DNA from: Woeseiaceae bacterium
GTDB lineage: Bacteria > Pseudomonadota > Gammaproteobacteria > Steroidobacterales > Woeseiaceae
Direction of reading: 5' to 3'
Assembly: GCA_021773035.1 (NCBI GenBank)
Contig: JAJFKU010000061.1
Location: forward strand, 62,001 to 126,000
DNA length: 64,000 nt
The translations under genes and the position numbers were made by a program. The notes under the pieces are model-generated. The model saw only the letters and a list, made by a program, of their open reading frames with translations. It ran no database searches and was not told the origin of the DNA. This document shows positions 34,834-44,016 of this stretch, one piece after another (position 1 is the stretch's first letter; each line of letters begins with the position of its first letter).

Positions 34834-36317
34834 CGACACGAGCGAGATACGGACAGTACATAAACGGCCGCTGGGAGAAGCCCTCGTCGGAGCAATGGAT
34901 TGATGTCGTCAATCCGTTTTCTCAGGAAAACTGGTCCCAGGTTGCGAGAGGAAGCAAGCAGGACGTCGATAGAGCAGTGGCCGCGGCCAGGGATGCATTT
35001 CTAGACGGGCAGTGGCCGGCGATGACGGCCACTCAGCGCGGTGCGCTGCTGCGAAGCCTCGGTGACCGCATAGCGGAACATGCCGAGAGACTGGCCGAAG
35101 TGGAGTCGCGCGATAACGGCAAACTCATTGCGGAGATGCGGGCACAGCTGCAATACGCTCCCGAGTGGTTTTACTATTTCGGCGGCCTTGCCGACAAAAT
35201 CGAGGGTATGGTCTTTCCGACTGACAAAGCGGATATGCTGTCGTACGCGAAATACGAACCCTACGGCGTGGTTGCTGCGATCACGGCGTGGAATTCGCCG
35301 CTGTTGCTGGCCGCTTACAAGCTGGCCCCGGCACTCGCGGCCGGTAATACCGTCGTTCTCAAGCCGTCGGAGCATGCGTCCGTATCCACCATGGAACTGG
35401 CCGACCTGTTTGCCGATGCCGGGGTTCCGCCCGGCGTTATCAACGTTGTAAGCGGCTACGGTCATGAGATCGGCGATGCACTAACGGGTCATCCCGACGT
35501 AGCCAAGATAACGTTTACCGGCAGCGAAGCTACCGGGAAACGAATTGCCGGCATCGCGGCCAGGGATATCAAGCCGTTGACGCTGGAACTCGGCGGTAAG
35601 TCGGCAAACATCGTGTTTGACGACGCTGATCTTGATCTCGCGGCTGTTGGCGCAGTTACCGGGTTTCTGTCCGCGGGTGGGCAAACCTGCGTGGCCGGAT
35701 CGCGGCTGCTTGTCCAGAATTCGATCTACGACGAGTTCGTCGAAAAAGTCGTTTCGATCGCGAAGGCGGCGCGTCTGGGCGACCCTTTTTCGGCGGATAC
35801 TCATATCGGACCCATCGCCAACGAAGCTCATTTTCAGAAAATCATCGGCTACTTCGATATTGCGAAAGCCGATGGAGCTGACTGCGTGCTGGGTGGGCGA
35901 GTTCATCAGGATTCTGAGATAAAGGATGGCTGGTTCATCGAGCCAACCGTCTATACGAACGTAGACAACAGCATGCGTATCGCTCAGGAGGAAATTTTCG
36001 GACCGGTCCTGGCTGTCTTGAGTTTCGAGACGGAAGAGGAGGCCATTCGGATCGCAAACGACTCGCGCTATGGGCTTGCTGCCGGTGTGTGGAGCAAGGA
36101 TTCTGCACGAGCTCTTCGTGTCGCCGACAGGATTCAGGCCGGTACCGTCTGGATAAACACCTACCGGGTTGTGAGTTTCATGACGCCATTTGGTGGCTAC
36201 AAAGCGAGTGGCAGCGGTCGGGAAAACGGCGCGGTCGCGATAAAGGAATACTTGCAACTCAAGAGTTACTGGATTGGAACGTCTGGCGATGTTTCCAATC
36301 CCTTCGTGATTCGATAA
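34830..36317 (+). CDS. NAD(P)-dependent aldehyde dehydrogenase
   Basis: Aldehyde dehydrogenase of 495 aa that oxidises an aldehyde to an acid or acyl product. Catalytic residues are C287 in GGQTCVAGSR, E253 in LELGGKSAN and N154 in ITAWNSP; the cofactor loop is FTGSEATGK. It sits between aminotransferase and CitE-like lyase with overlaps on both sides (GTGA, TAATG), strong signs of coupled translation. Its likely substrate is the semialdehyde made by the aminotransferase (inference). Confidence 0.95.
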   Translation: MTTRARYGQYINGRWEKPSSEQWIDVVNPFSQENWSQVARGSKQDVDRAVAAARDAFLDGQWPAMTATQRGALLRSLGDRIAEHAERLAEVESRDNGKLIAEMRAQLQYAPEWFYYFGGLADKIEGMVFPTDKADMLSYAKYEPYGVVAAITAWNSPLLLAAYKLAPALAAGNTVVLKPSEHASVSTMELADLFADAGVPPGVINVVSGYGHEIGDALTGHPDVAKITFTGSEATGKRIAGIAARDIKPLTLELGGKSANIVFDDADLDLAAVGAVTGFLSAGGQTCVAGSRLLVQNSIYDEFVEKVVSIAKAARLGDPFSADTHIGPIANEAHFQKIIGYFDIAKADGADCVLGGRVHQDSEIKDGWFIEPTVYTNVDNSMRIAQEEIFGPVLAVLSFETEEEAIRIANDSRYGLAAGVWSKDSARALRVADRIQAGTVWINTYRVVSFMTPFGGYKASGSGRENGAVAIKEYLQLKSYWIGTSGDVSNPFVIR

Positions 36318-37300
36318 TGGATATCGCTATGAGAAAACGGATTCAACGATCGATGCTGGCTGTGCCGGCGACGTCTACGCACTTGTTCGAAAAGGCTGCC
36401 GCCAGTGCCGCCGACTCGATTTTCCTGGACCTTGAGGATGCGGTTGCTCCGGACAGAAAAGCGGAGGCGAGAGAACTCGCGATCGACGCGTTGGACTCGG
36501 TCGACTGGGGCAGCAAACTAATGATCGTACGCGTGAACGAGGTGTCGTCGAGCTGGTGTTACAGGGACGTCATCGAAATCGCCGAGCGGAGTTCGAGGAT
36601 CGACAGCTTCCTCATTCCGAAAGTCGGTGAAGCGGGCGATGTAGCGTTCGTTGAACGACTGCTTGAAGCGATCGAAACGACGGTTGAGCGTACGACTGCG
36701 ATCGGGCTGGATATACTCATAGAAACTCCGAAGGGTATGCAGAACGTCGATACGATCGCCGCAGCGTCGAGGCGCCTTGGAAGTATTTCTTTCGGCGTCG
36801 GCGATTACTCGGTCGACATGAGAGTGCCGCAAACCAATTACGGAACGCCGGATTCGGACTACGCCGTTCTTACGCACTCCGACGACACCGACGAACGGCA
36901 CAGCCACTGGAATGATCAGTGGCATTTTGCGATGGCGAAAATCTGCAACGCGTGCCGGGCGAACGGTATCCGTCCGATTGACGGACCGTTTACCGGTTTC
37001 AACGACGCACAGGGATATTCGGCGAGCGCCGGTCGTGCGCGGGCAATGGGTTTCGAAGGTAAGTGGGCGATACATCCAAACCAGATAGAGTGTGCAAACA
37101 CGGTGTTCTCACCGTCGCCGGCGGAAATCGACTGGGCGGAGAGAATCAACGCGGCCATGGCTGACGCCGTTTCTGAAGGCAAGGGCGCGATTCAGGTCGA
37201 CGGACACCTGATTGACCTTGCGCATGTGCGGCAGGCGCAAAACGTGTACTCCCGATATCAGGCCATTGCGGCAATCGATAACGGCGGCAGAGCGGATTGA
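36317..37300 (+). CDS. HpcH/HpaI aldolase / citrate-lyase beta-like (CitE) protein
   Basis: TIM-barrel lyase of the CitE/malyl-CoA-lyase family (327 aa). Metal-binding residues are suggested by FLDLEDAVAPDRK and by IETPKGMQNVDTIA; the C-terminal WAIHPNQIECANTVFSPS is standard for the family. Members split or form C-C bonds in malyl-CoA, citramalyl-CoA or methylmalyl-CoA. I use ATG 36317, which overlaps the dehydrogenase stop as TAATG; ATG 36329 is possible. The much longer open frame upstream is a shadow of the dehydrogenase. Confidence 0.9.
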   Translation: MDIAMRKRIQRSMLAVPATSTHLFEKAAASAADSIFLDLEDAVAPDRKAEARELAIDALDSVDWGSKLMIVRVNEVSSSWCYRDVIEIAERSSRIDSFLIPKVGEAGDVAFVERLLEAIETTVERTTAIGLDILIETPKGMQNVDTIAAASRRLGSISFGVGDYSVDMRVPQTNYGTPDSDYAVLTHSDDTDERHSHWNDQWHFAMAKICNACRANGIRPIDGPFTGFNDAQGYSASAGRARAMGFEGKWAIHPNQIECANTVFSPSPAEIDWAERINAAMADAVSEGKGAIQVDGHLIDLAHVRQAQNVYSRYQAIAAIDNGGRAD

Positions 37301-37324
37301 GTTTGAAGGCCGAGGAAACTATCG

Positions 37325-38692
37325 ATGCATGACGGACATGACGCGATAGCGATTGCCTTGCCCGAGCGCCTGCAAGAGAGCGCTGCACGAAACGGAGTAC
37401 CGGGTGCTTCGGTTACCGTGCTTCTTGACGGGCAGGTATATTCGGCCGCGAGCGGTCTCGTTGAAGTCGGTCAGCCGGCGAGCGTAACACCTGACACCGT
37501 TTTCAGAATCGGCTCTGTTACCAAGGTCTTTACTGCGACAATCGCGATGATGCTGGTCGGAGAACAGAAGCTGGGGCTCGACGATCATATTGAGAAGTTT
37601 CTGCCGCAGCTTGTGCGCAGGAACCGGGCGACCTATGGCGACGTTCATGTCCGTCAGCTGCTTTCGCACACGAGCGGTATCGACGGTGATCGTCTGACGG
37701 ATACCGGTGACGGCGATGACGCGATCGCGAAATACGTGGAGGAACTCGGCCAGGCCGCAAAACTACACGCGGCCGGCCAGTTCCTGTCTTATTGCAATGC
37801 CGGCTTCAACATTCTCGGACGGATCATCGAAGTCATCGAAGGCAAATCCTGGCCGGCCATTCTTCAGGATCGCCTGCTTGAGCCACTTGGCCTCGATTCC
37901 GCAACGATGTCGGCGGAGGATGATTCACCGATCGCAAAGGGGCACGAGTTGAACGCAGAAGGCGAGTATGTCGCCATCGAGCAGGCTTTTGTTCCGCGAT
38001 CGAACGGCCCGTCAGGGACGACGCTCGCAATGACGGGTCGTGATCTGATGAAATTCGTTGGCTTTCACCTGAATGAAGGTGTGACGGCGGATGGGCGGCG
38101 TCTGCTCTCTGCGCAGCTGGTTCGCGATATGCAAGGCTGCCAGGTGACCACGCCGCACAGCAATCGTTATACCGGGTGGGGGATTGGTCTGATGTTGTTC
38201 GGCTCCGATTCGAATCGTGTGTATGGCCATGATGGCGGTTGGGCCGGTCAGAGTACCTACCTGCGAGTCGCGCCGGCGTCGGGTTTCGCCGTTTCCATCA
38301 TGGCAAATGGCGGTAGCACGGCCCGGTTGTTCCGCGACATCGCGGGCCAGCTGCTGGCCGAATACGCGAACTTCGCCGTTCCGGTGCCGCCGCGAATTGA
38401 AGAAACATTCCGCGGCGATATCGCCGCTTACGAAGGCTGTTATGAACGCTTCGGGCAGACCATCGAACTGCATGCCGACCGCAGCAGCCTTACAGGAACT
38501 CTTAGCGGGCCCTACTCGGGTGAGAGACCGACGAGCATTAGCGTAACGCCGGTCAACCACGCGAATGCGGTGTGCGAGATTGAGGGTATTCCCGATAAGA
38601 TCGAGGCGTATTTCCTCGAATTCGACGCTCGGAAACGGCCGCAGTTTCTACACGTTACAGAACGTGCATTCAGGCGGCGGGAAGCGGAATGA
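37325..38692 (+). CDS. Serine hydrolase, beta-lactamase/class C fold
   Basis: Penicillin-binding-protein-like serine hydrolase of 455 aa. The three active-site motifs are S64-V-T-K67 (RIGSVTKVF), YCN (YCNAGFNILG) and HDG (YGHDGGWAGQS). No signal peptide is present, so it is probably cytoplasmic. A C-terminal lipocalin-like extension (about 350-455) is seen in esterase/peptidase members. MlrB of microcystin degraders is in the same broad family, along with many esterases and D-peptidases, so the fold alone does not define the substrate. It overlaps the first M81 gene by ATGA. Confidence 0.9.
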   Translation: MHDGHDAIAIALPERLQESAARNGVPGASVTVLLDGQVYSAASGLVEVGQPASVTPDTVFRIGSVTKVFTATIAMMLVGEQKLGLDDHIEKFLPQLVRRNRATYGDVHVRQLLSHTSGIDGDRLTDTGDGDDAIAKYVEELGQAAKLHAAGQFLSYCNAGFNILGRIIEVIEGKSWPAILQDRLLEPLGLDSATMSAEDDSPIAKGHELNAEGEYVAIEQAFVPRSNGPSGTTLAMTGRDLMKFVGFHLNEGVTADGRRLLSAQLVRDMQGCQVTTPHSNRYTGWGIGLMLFGSDSNRVYGHDGGWAGQSTYLRVAPASGFAVSIMANGGSTARLFRDIAGQLLAEYANFAVPVPPRIEETFRGDIAAYEGCYERFGQTIELHADRSSLTGTLSGPYSGERPTSISVTPVNHANAVCEIEGIPDKIEAYFLEFDARKRPQFLHVTERAFRRREAE

Positions 38693-40182
38693 AGATTTAC
38701 TGCGCAACGATGATTCACGAGTCCAATTCGTTTTCGGCGATCCCCACATCGCTCGACAATTTTCGAGAGAGTGCGCTCTACATGCCGTCGACCGGGGAGG
38801 GCAAGGAGCACCTGGGACAGGTAATGGCGGACGTCGATCCGGTGGCGCTCACCCGCAAATTCGATTGCGACGTTGTTGTCGGTTTGATCGCAAATGCCGA
38901 ACCCAGCCTGCCGCTTCGTGCCGATTCGTATCGACAGCTCAAGGAGGAGATTCTCGATAACCTGAGAAAGGCGCTGCCGGTAGATGGGGTCTTCCTGTTT
39001 CTGCACGGCGCGCAGATGGCTGACGGCGTGCCTGATTGCGAAAGCGATCTCGTTCTGCAGGTGAGGAGCATCGTTGGCCGCGGCGTCCCGATCGCGGTTG
39101 AGCTTGATCTACACTGTAATATTGGCGACTCATTGCTGCAGAATGCAGACATCGTTTTGGCGTGCCTTGAGTATCCGCACATTGATTTTGCGGAACGTGC
39201 CGAGCTTGCAATGAGCTTGCTCATTGAGACTGCAAACAAAGAGATCGAACCGGTAAACATTATTGAGAGAATACCGGCGTTCGGTCTGTATCCAACTACT
39301 ACAGAAACAATGGCTGCCTTCATTGCTGACATTAAGTCGATGGAAAACCGTCAGGGAATCCATGCGATCTCGATGTGCCAGGGTTTTACCGGCGGAGATA
39401 ACGCCGATACCTGTGCATCGGTGCTCGTCGTCGCCGAGAAAGAAGCGACGGCAGCCGGTCGGCAGATCGCCAGAGAGATCGCCGATCGCTTCTGGCAGAT
39501 CAAGGACGTCATTTCGCAACAGCGCACGCCGGCGGAAGCTGCGATCTCGGAGGCGCTGACCCGGATGAACAGCGACGCGCGTGGCCCGCTGGTGTTTGCT
39601 GACACATCGGACAATCCTGGCGGCGGAGCGGCGGGAGACTCGACCTATTTCCTGGCGCAGTTTCTCGACAGGAAGATCAGTGGCATGGCGCTGGGAATGA
39701 TCTGGGATCCGTTGGCGGCACAGCTGGCGGCGAAGGCTGGAGAGGGCGCGAAACTGGCGCTTCGTCTGGGCGGGAAATCGGGCCCGGCTTCCTGCAATCC
39801 GCTGGACGTCGATGTAACCGTTACAGCCGTCAATGAGAACGCCGCGCAGACCGTCCAGGGCGCGAGGGCACTGCTCGGTTTGACGGTCGCGCTGGATATA
39901 GCTGGCAACAGCGTGGTCGTCAACAGCATACGGCAACAGACGTTTTCTCCGCAGTGTTTCACCGAAGTCGGTATCGACCCGCTTGAAAAGCGGTTGCTGA
40001 TCGTCAAGTCCGGGCAACACTTTCATGAGACGTTTTCGCCGTTCGCGTCCCATATCATTTACGCGGATGGACCGACCGGTGTTCCGGTCGACTACATGAC
40101 CTATCCTTACGAGAACATCAAACACCCTGTGTGGCCATTCGATCCGTTGCCGTTCGAAGCCTACGGGTGCAGCTGGAAGTAG
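38689..40182 (+). CDS. M81-family metallopeptidase (MlrC-like), copy 1
   Basis: Zinc metallopeptidase of family M81, whose known member MlrC cleaves linear microcystin and its tetrapeptide (family knowledge). The N-terminal motif IHESNSF has H10/E11, and further ligand motifs are LDLHCN (H142) and YPHIDF (H164, D166). The C-terminal domain carries DTSDNPGGGAAGDSTYF, a family hallmark. The length (497 aa) is normal and there is no signal peptide, so it acts on peptides already imported. It is coupled to the upstream serine hydrolase and lies 3 bp before a second M81 gene. Confidence 0.92.
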   Translation: MKIYCATMIHESNSFSAIPTSLDNFRESALYMPSTGEGKEHLGQVMADVDPVALTRKFDCDVVVGLIANAEPSLPLRADSYRQLKEEILDNLRKALPVDGVFLFLHGAQMADGVPDCESDLVLQVRSIVGRGVPIAVELDLHCNIGDSLLQNADIVLACLEYPHIDFAERAELAMSLLIETANKEIEPVNIIERIPAFGLYPTTTETMAAFIADIKSMENRQGIHAISMCQGFTGGDNADTCASVLVVAEKEATAAGRQIAREIADRFWQIKDVISQQRTPAEAAISEALTRMNSDARGPLVFADTSDNPGGGAAGDSTYFLAQFLDRKISGMALGMIWDPLAAQLAAKAGEGAKLALRLGGKSGPASCNPLDVDVTVTAVNENAAQTVQGARALLGLTVALDIAGNSVVVNSIRQQTFSPQCFTEVGIDPLEKRLLIVKSGQHFHETFSPFASHIIYADGPTGVPVDYMTYPYENIKHPVWPFDPLPFEAYGCSWK

Positions 40183-40185
40183 CGG

Positions 40186-41661
40186 ATGAGAGTTTTCTGC
40201 AGCACGCTTCTGCATGAGTGCAACAGTTTTTCACCGCTGCCGACGACGATGGACGATTTTCAGCAACTCATTCCCGTCGACCAAGCGGAACAGGGGAATG
40301 AGCGTGAGTACGCGGACCGGCACGACCTGGTGCTCAGGACGCTGTGTAAATCGGCGGGCCACGATGTGATTGACGGCATTCACCTGGACGCCACGCCGAG
40401 CGCGCCGATTTCGAAAAAAACCTATCATGCGATACGCGAACTGCTTATCGAACGGCTTCGCGCCGCGGGCAGTATCGATATGGTGTTGTTGTTTCTTCAC
40501 GGCGCTCAAATGGCCGAGGGATACGACGATTGCGAAGGCGACATAATCAGCCGAGTCCGGGCGATTGTCGGACCCGAGGTGCCGATCGGTGTGCTTCTGG
40601 ACTTACATTGCAACATCTCTTCAGCGATGACCGACAATGCTGACCTGATCGTTGCCTGCAAGGAATATCCGCACGTCGATTTCCATGAGTCCGGGATATT
40701 GTTGGAAAACCTGATGGCTCGTACCGTATCAAAACAGCTTCGCCCGGCAATCGCCTTCGCGCCTGTCCCGATGCTCGGCTTTTTCCACACCACGCGCGAG
40801 CCGATGAGAGGCTTTGTCGAGCGGATACGTTCGCTGGAGGGGCGGCACGGCATCCTGTCGATTTCGTTGACCCATGGCTGCCCGGTGAGCGACTGGGCCA
40901 ATAATCACGCCGGCGTTCTCGTTGTTTCCGACGGCGACGAAGAACAGGCAGATACAGTAGCCGCAGAACTCGCGCAAGAGTTTTTCGAAATGCGCGTGGA
41001 GATAGCGGCGCCCAGCTTTCCGGTTCGGGTGGCGCTTGATCGGGCCGAATCGGGGAACAGCTTTCCAGCGGTTGTTGCCGATGTTGCAGATAACCCCGGC
41101 GGCGGCTCGCCCGGTGACTCGACGCACCTCTTGGCGGCGCTTATCGACCGCGGTACGGAGCGGGCGGCGATCGCCTCAATCTGGGACCCGATCGCCTTCG
41201 AACACATTTGCAGAGCGGGAACCGGCGGTCGAATACCGTTGCGACTCGGTGGCAAAGTCAGTCAATTATCCGGCGCACCTGTCGATTGCACGGCGACGAT
41301 TCTGTCGATTCGCGACGACATTCGTCAGGTGACTTTCGGGGCCCTCGAAAACATAGGGCCGACGGCGGCGATTTCGATCGGTGGAGTTGACGTGATTGTT
41401 GCGAGGGAGCGTTTTCAGGTGACCAGTCCCGATGTGTTTACCGGTCACGGCATCGATGTCAGCTCGAAGCGCTTGCTGGTCGTCAAGTCCGCACATCACT
41501 TCATTCATGAATTCTCAAAGATCTCCGGGAACATCGTTCACGCATCTGCCCCGGGGTTTATTGGTAACGATTTCACGTTGTATCCGTACCGGCATGTACC
41601 GCGCCCCGTCTGGCCGCTGGACGAAACGCCGTTTACACGGGATGGCGCCGAGTGGAGCTAG
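40186..41661 (+). CDS. M81-family metallopeptidase (MlrC-like), copy 2
   Basis: Second M81 protein (491 aa), collinear with copy 1: LLHECNSF (H10/E11), LDLHCNISS, KEYPHVDFHESG and DVADNPGGGSPGDSTHL are all kept, while the rest has diverged well beyond a recent copy. The pair may form a hetero-oligomer or take different peptides. The ATG follows the copy 1 stop by 3 bp with the preceding AAGTAGCGG as a weak ribosome site. No signal peptide. The next gene overlaps its end by 10 bp. Confidence 0.92.
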   Translation: MRVFCSTLLHECNSFSPLPTTMDDFQQLIPVDQAEQGNEREYADRHDLVLRTLCKSAGHDVIDGIHLDATPSAPISKKTYHAIRELLIERLRAAGSIDMVLLFLHGAQMAEGYDDCEGDIISRVRAIVGPEVPIGVLLDLHCNISSAMTDNADLIVACKEYPHVDFHESGILLENLMARTVSKQLRPAIAFAPVPMLGFFHTTREPMRGFVERIRSLEGRHGILSISLTHGCPVSDWANNHAGVLVVSDGDEEQADTVAAELAQEFFEMRVEIAAPSFPVRVALDRAESGNSFPAVVADVADNPGGGSPGDSTHLLAALIDRGTERAAIASIWDPIAFEHICRAGTGGRIPLRLGGKVSQLSGAPVDCTATILSIRDDIRQVTFGALENIGPTAAISIGGVDVIVARERFQVTSPDVFTGHGIDVSSKRLLVVKSAHHFIHEFSKISGNIVHASAPGFIGNDFTLYPYRHVPRPVWPLDETPFTRDGAEWS

Positions 41662-42830
41662 AGCTGCTGCGACCTGCCGCGCGCCGGCGGCGGACGGATA
41701 ACTACCCGCAAACCCAGGTTTGCGTAGTGATTGCCGTCTTTTGCGTGATTGCTGTGTACGGACTGCATCGCTTGACGCCAGCGCTCAGTTCGATGCCTCT
41801 CCTGTTGCTTATCCGGGTAACGGCAGTCGCGCTGCTGCTCATTGCCGCCGGCATCGTTTCCGGATTGATTTACCATCGATTCCGCTTGAGGCGATTTCTC
41901 AATGAGTACCCGCCGCCAGGCAGGCTGCTCAATGTCGGCGCATTCAGGATGCATATTCTGGCTGAGGGCGAACAACGCGAGTTACCCGGTATCATCTGGA
42001 TTCCGGGAAGCCACGATGCAGGCATCGCGATGGCACCGTTTCACAACGCTTTCCGGGACAAGACGAGGTCGGTGTTGTACGACCGCGCGGGCAGTGGCTG
42101 GAGCGATAACGGTTCGTTTCCACGAACAGTCGTGCGTGAAGTCGATGAACTTGCACGCCTGCTCGACAAGGCCGGGGAAAAGGGTCCGTTCGTTATCGTC
42201 GCGCATTCTCTTGGTGGTCTCATCGCGACCAACTTCGCGTACAAGTACCCGGAAAAACTCGCCGGACTGATTCTCCTGGACATTGCCTGCCCGGACCTGA
42301 ATGCCTACACGGCTAATCTGCCGGGCTCGAAGACCATTGGTGACGGTCGTTTACTGCCGTGGTTGGCTGTACTGGGTGTGTTGTGGCACAGGCATGCGCC
42401 CGGTGGGCGTGCTTCTGTCTACAGCGACGAAGAGCGGAAGATTCTTGACGGTTTTCATGCGCAGGTCAAAACGCATGCGAACTTCATTTCGGCGCTGAAT
42501 GCCGTCGCCGCCGATCCGCTCGGTACGGTCAGCACACCGGGGATTCTCGGTGATATGCCGCTGGTCAGCATTATTCCGAAAATCGACGCCGCGGAGCATA
42601 ACAACGAACTCAGGCCGCATGTTCCGTATATGACTGAGTTTCAGCTGGCGAATCTCGTGGCAATCACCGCGGCGGCTCGTCTGCGCACGGCTCAATTGTC
42701 ACGATGTGGCGAATCGCGTTATTCGCCGGAGTCCACCGGTCACAATTTTCTGGCTGAAGCCCCCGACTTCGTTATCGCTGAGGTGACCGAAATGCTGCAG
42801 GCTCTGAGCTCGCTAAAATGCCGCTCATGA
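41652..42830 (+). CDS. Membrane-anchored alpha/beta hydrolase
   Basis: Alpha/beta-hydrolase-fold enzyme (392 aa) with two N-terminal hydrophobic segments (about 24-38 and 50-70). Nucleophile motif AHSLGGL sits in a normal fold context (IIWIPGSHDAG oxyanion-loop region, YDRAGSGWSDNG, then AHSLGG), and a late SPESTGHNF gives the probable His. Such proteins cleave esters or amides. The start is GTG 41652, within the M81 copy 2 end; a later start cannot be excluded. It overlaps the next serine hydrolase by 13 bp. Confidence 0.88.
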   Translation: MELELLRPAARRRRTDNYPQTQVCVVIAVFCVIAVYGLHRLTPALSSMPLLLLIRVTAVALLLIAAGIVSGLIYHRFRLRRFLNEYPPPGRLLNVGAFRMHILAEGEQRELPGIIWIPGSHDAGIAMAPFHNAFRDKTRSVLYDRAGSGWSDNGSFPRTVVREVDELARLLDKAGEKGPFVIVAHSLGGLIATNFAYKYPEKLAGLILLDIACPDLNAYTANLPGSKTIGDGRLLPWLAVLGVLWHRHAPGGRASVYSDEERKILDGFHAQVKTHANFISALNAVAADPLGTVSTPGILGDMPLVSIIPKIDAAEHNNELRPHVPYMTEFQLANLVAITAAARLRTAQLSRCGESRYSPESTGHNFLAEAPDFVIAEVTEMLQALSSLKCRS

Positions 42831-43996
42831 GCGGGATAATAAAATCGTGCGGTGCGTCGAGAGAACTGCAGGCGATCCTGGAATCGGCCGTAGCAGGCGT
42901 GTTTCCGGGAATCACGATGGCCGTCGCGACTGCTGACAAGCTGGTCTGGACCGGGGCGGCTGGTTACGCAGACAGGGAGCGCAATATTGCGATGGCCGCC
43001 GATCACCTACTGGGTATTGGCAGCATAACGAAGACCTTCGTTGCTGTTGTTACGCTCAAGCTGGCAGCAGAAGGCAAGCTGGATATTGACGATTCGATTG
43101 CCGGGCTGTTGTCGCGTGACGTTGTCGCAACTCTTCCGGGCGCCGGTGAAACGAAAGTACGACAGCTTCTGAACCACACCAGTGGCTTACCGTCCTGGGA
43201 GTTCGATGAGGCCTGGATCAGAGACGGTCGCGGCAAGACCATGGATCCGAGTCGAATCTGGGCAACAACGGATACGCTGTCCTATCTGCAAAACACTGTC
43301 GCAGAGGACAGTGTTCCCGGTACGGAGTTTTCGTATTCCAACACCAACCATACCTTGCTTGGATTAATCATCGAACGCGTTAGCGGTAACAAGCTGGTCG
43401 ACGAAATCCGTCACCGAGTGGTCGAGCCGCTGGGTTTGTCCGACGTTTATCTAAGCGGTTTTCAGGCAGTTCCGGAAGACCGCCTCGCCTGTGCCTATCA
43501 TGCGGCTACCGAAGAGTTCCTGGCAGCCGCCGGAGTGAACCCGGCGTTTCCGGAGCTCGCTGGCGAGCTTATCAGGATATCCGGAAGCAACTGGTCGGTG
43601 GAATGGGCAGCCGGGGGCCTGCAGGCAACGGCCGCGGATCTCGCGCGCTTTGCCGCTGCCGGTATCGCCGGTTGGTCGCTCGGTGCAGAGGGTGCGGCTA
43701 TTCTGCAGGATTTTCGAGCGACCGGAACTACCGGTCTTGAGGTCGGCTATGGAATTTTTCGTAAATACTGTCCAGACCTGAAGCGCAGTATCCTGACACA
43801 TGGCGGTGACGTGTTGGGTTACTCCGCCAGCATGGGCTGGTTTGAAGGCGGACAAATAGCGTGGTCGATACTCGTCAACAGGGGCACGATGCATTCTTAC
43901 CGCGATGATGACCGGGATGCCTGCCGGCTTCGGGACTTTATCGAAGCGTCCGGTGTTCTCAGCACACTGGTGGAAATCGACCGGACGACTTCATGA
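42818..43996 (+). CDS. Serine hydrolase, beta-lactamase/class C fold
   Basis: Second serine hydrolase of this operon (392 aa), with motifs S69-I-T-K72 (GIGSITKTF), YSN (YSNTNHTLLG) and HGG (LTHGGDVLGYS). It lacks a signal peptide and the long C-terminal extension of the 37325 protein. Members act as D-aminopeptidases, esterases or amidases. It is the last gene of the 33451-43996 operon and is convergent, with a 20-bp gap, to a third serine hydrolase on the other strand. Confidence 0.9.
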   Translation: MPLMSGIIKSCGASRELQAILESAVAGVFPGITMAVATADKLVWTGAAGYADRERNIAMAADHLLGIGSITKTFVAVVTLKLAAEGKLDIDDSIAGLLSRDVVATLPGAGETKVRQLLNHTSGLPSWEFDEAWIRDGRGKTMDPSRIWATTDTLSYLQNTVAEDSVPGTEFSYSNTNHTLLGLIIERVSGNKLVDEIRHRVVEPLGLSDVYLSGFQAVPEDRLACAYHAATEEFLAAAGVNPAFPELAGELIRISGSNWSVEWAAGGLQATAADLARFAAAGIAGWSLGAEGAAILQDFRATGTTGLEVGYGIFRKYCPDLKRSILTHGGDVLGYSASMGWFEGGQIAWSILVNRGTMHSYRDDDRDACRLRDFIEASGVLSTLVEIDRTTS

Positions 43997-44016
43997 TGCG
44001 CATCGCATATGCCGGC

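Noticed and set aside
36089-36316. Extended N-terminus of the CitE-like protein
   Set aside because: It lies wholly inside the aldehyde dehydrogenase gene in another frame; the coupled ATG at 36317 fits better.
43984-44016. Short palindrome GATGCGCATC between the convergent serine hydrolase genes as a terminator
   Set aside because: A 10-bp palindrome without a loop or T-run cannot form a useful terminator hairpin.
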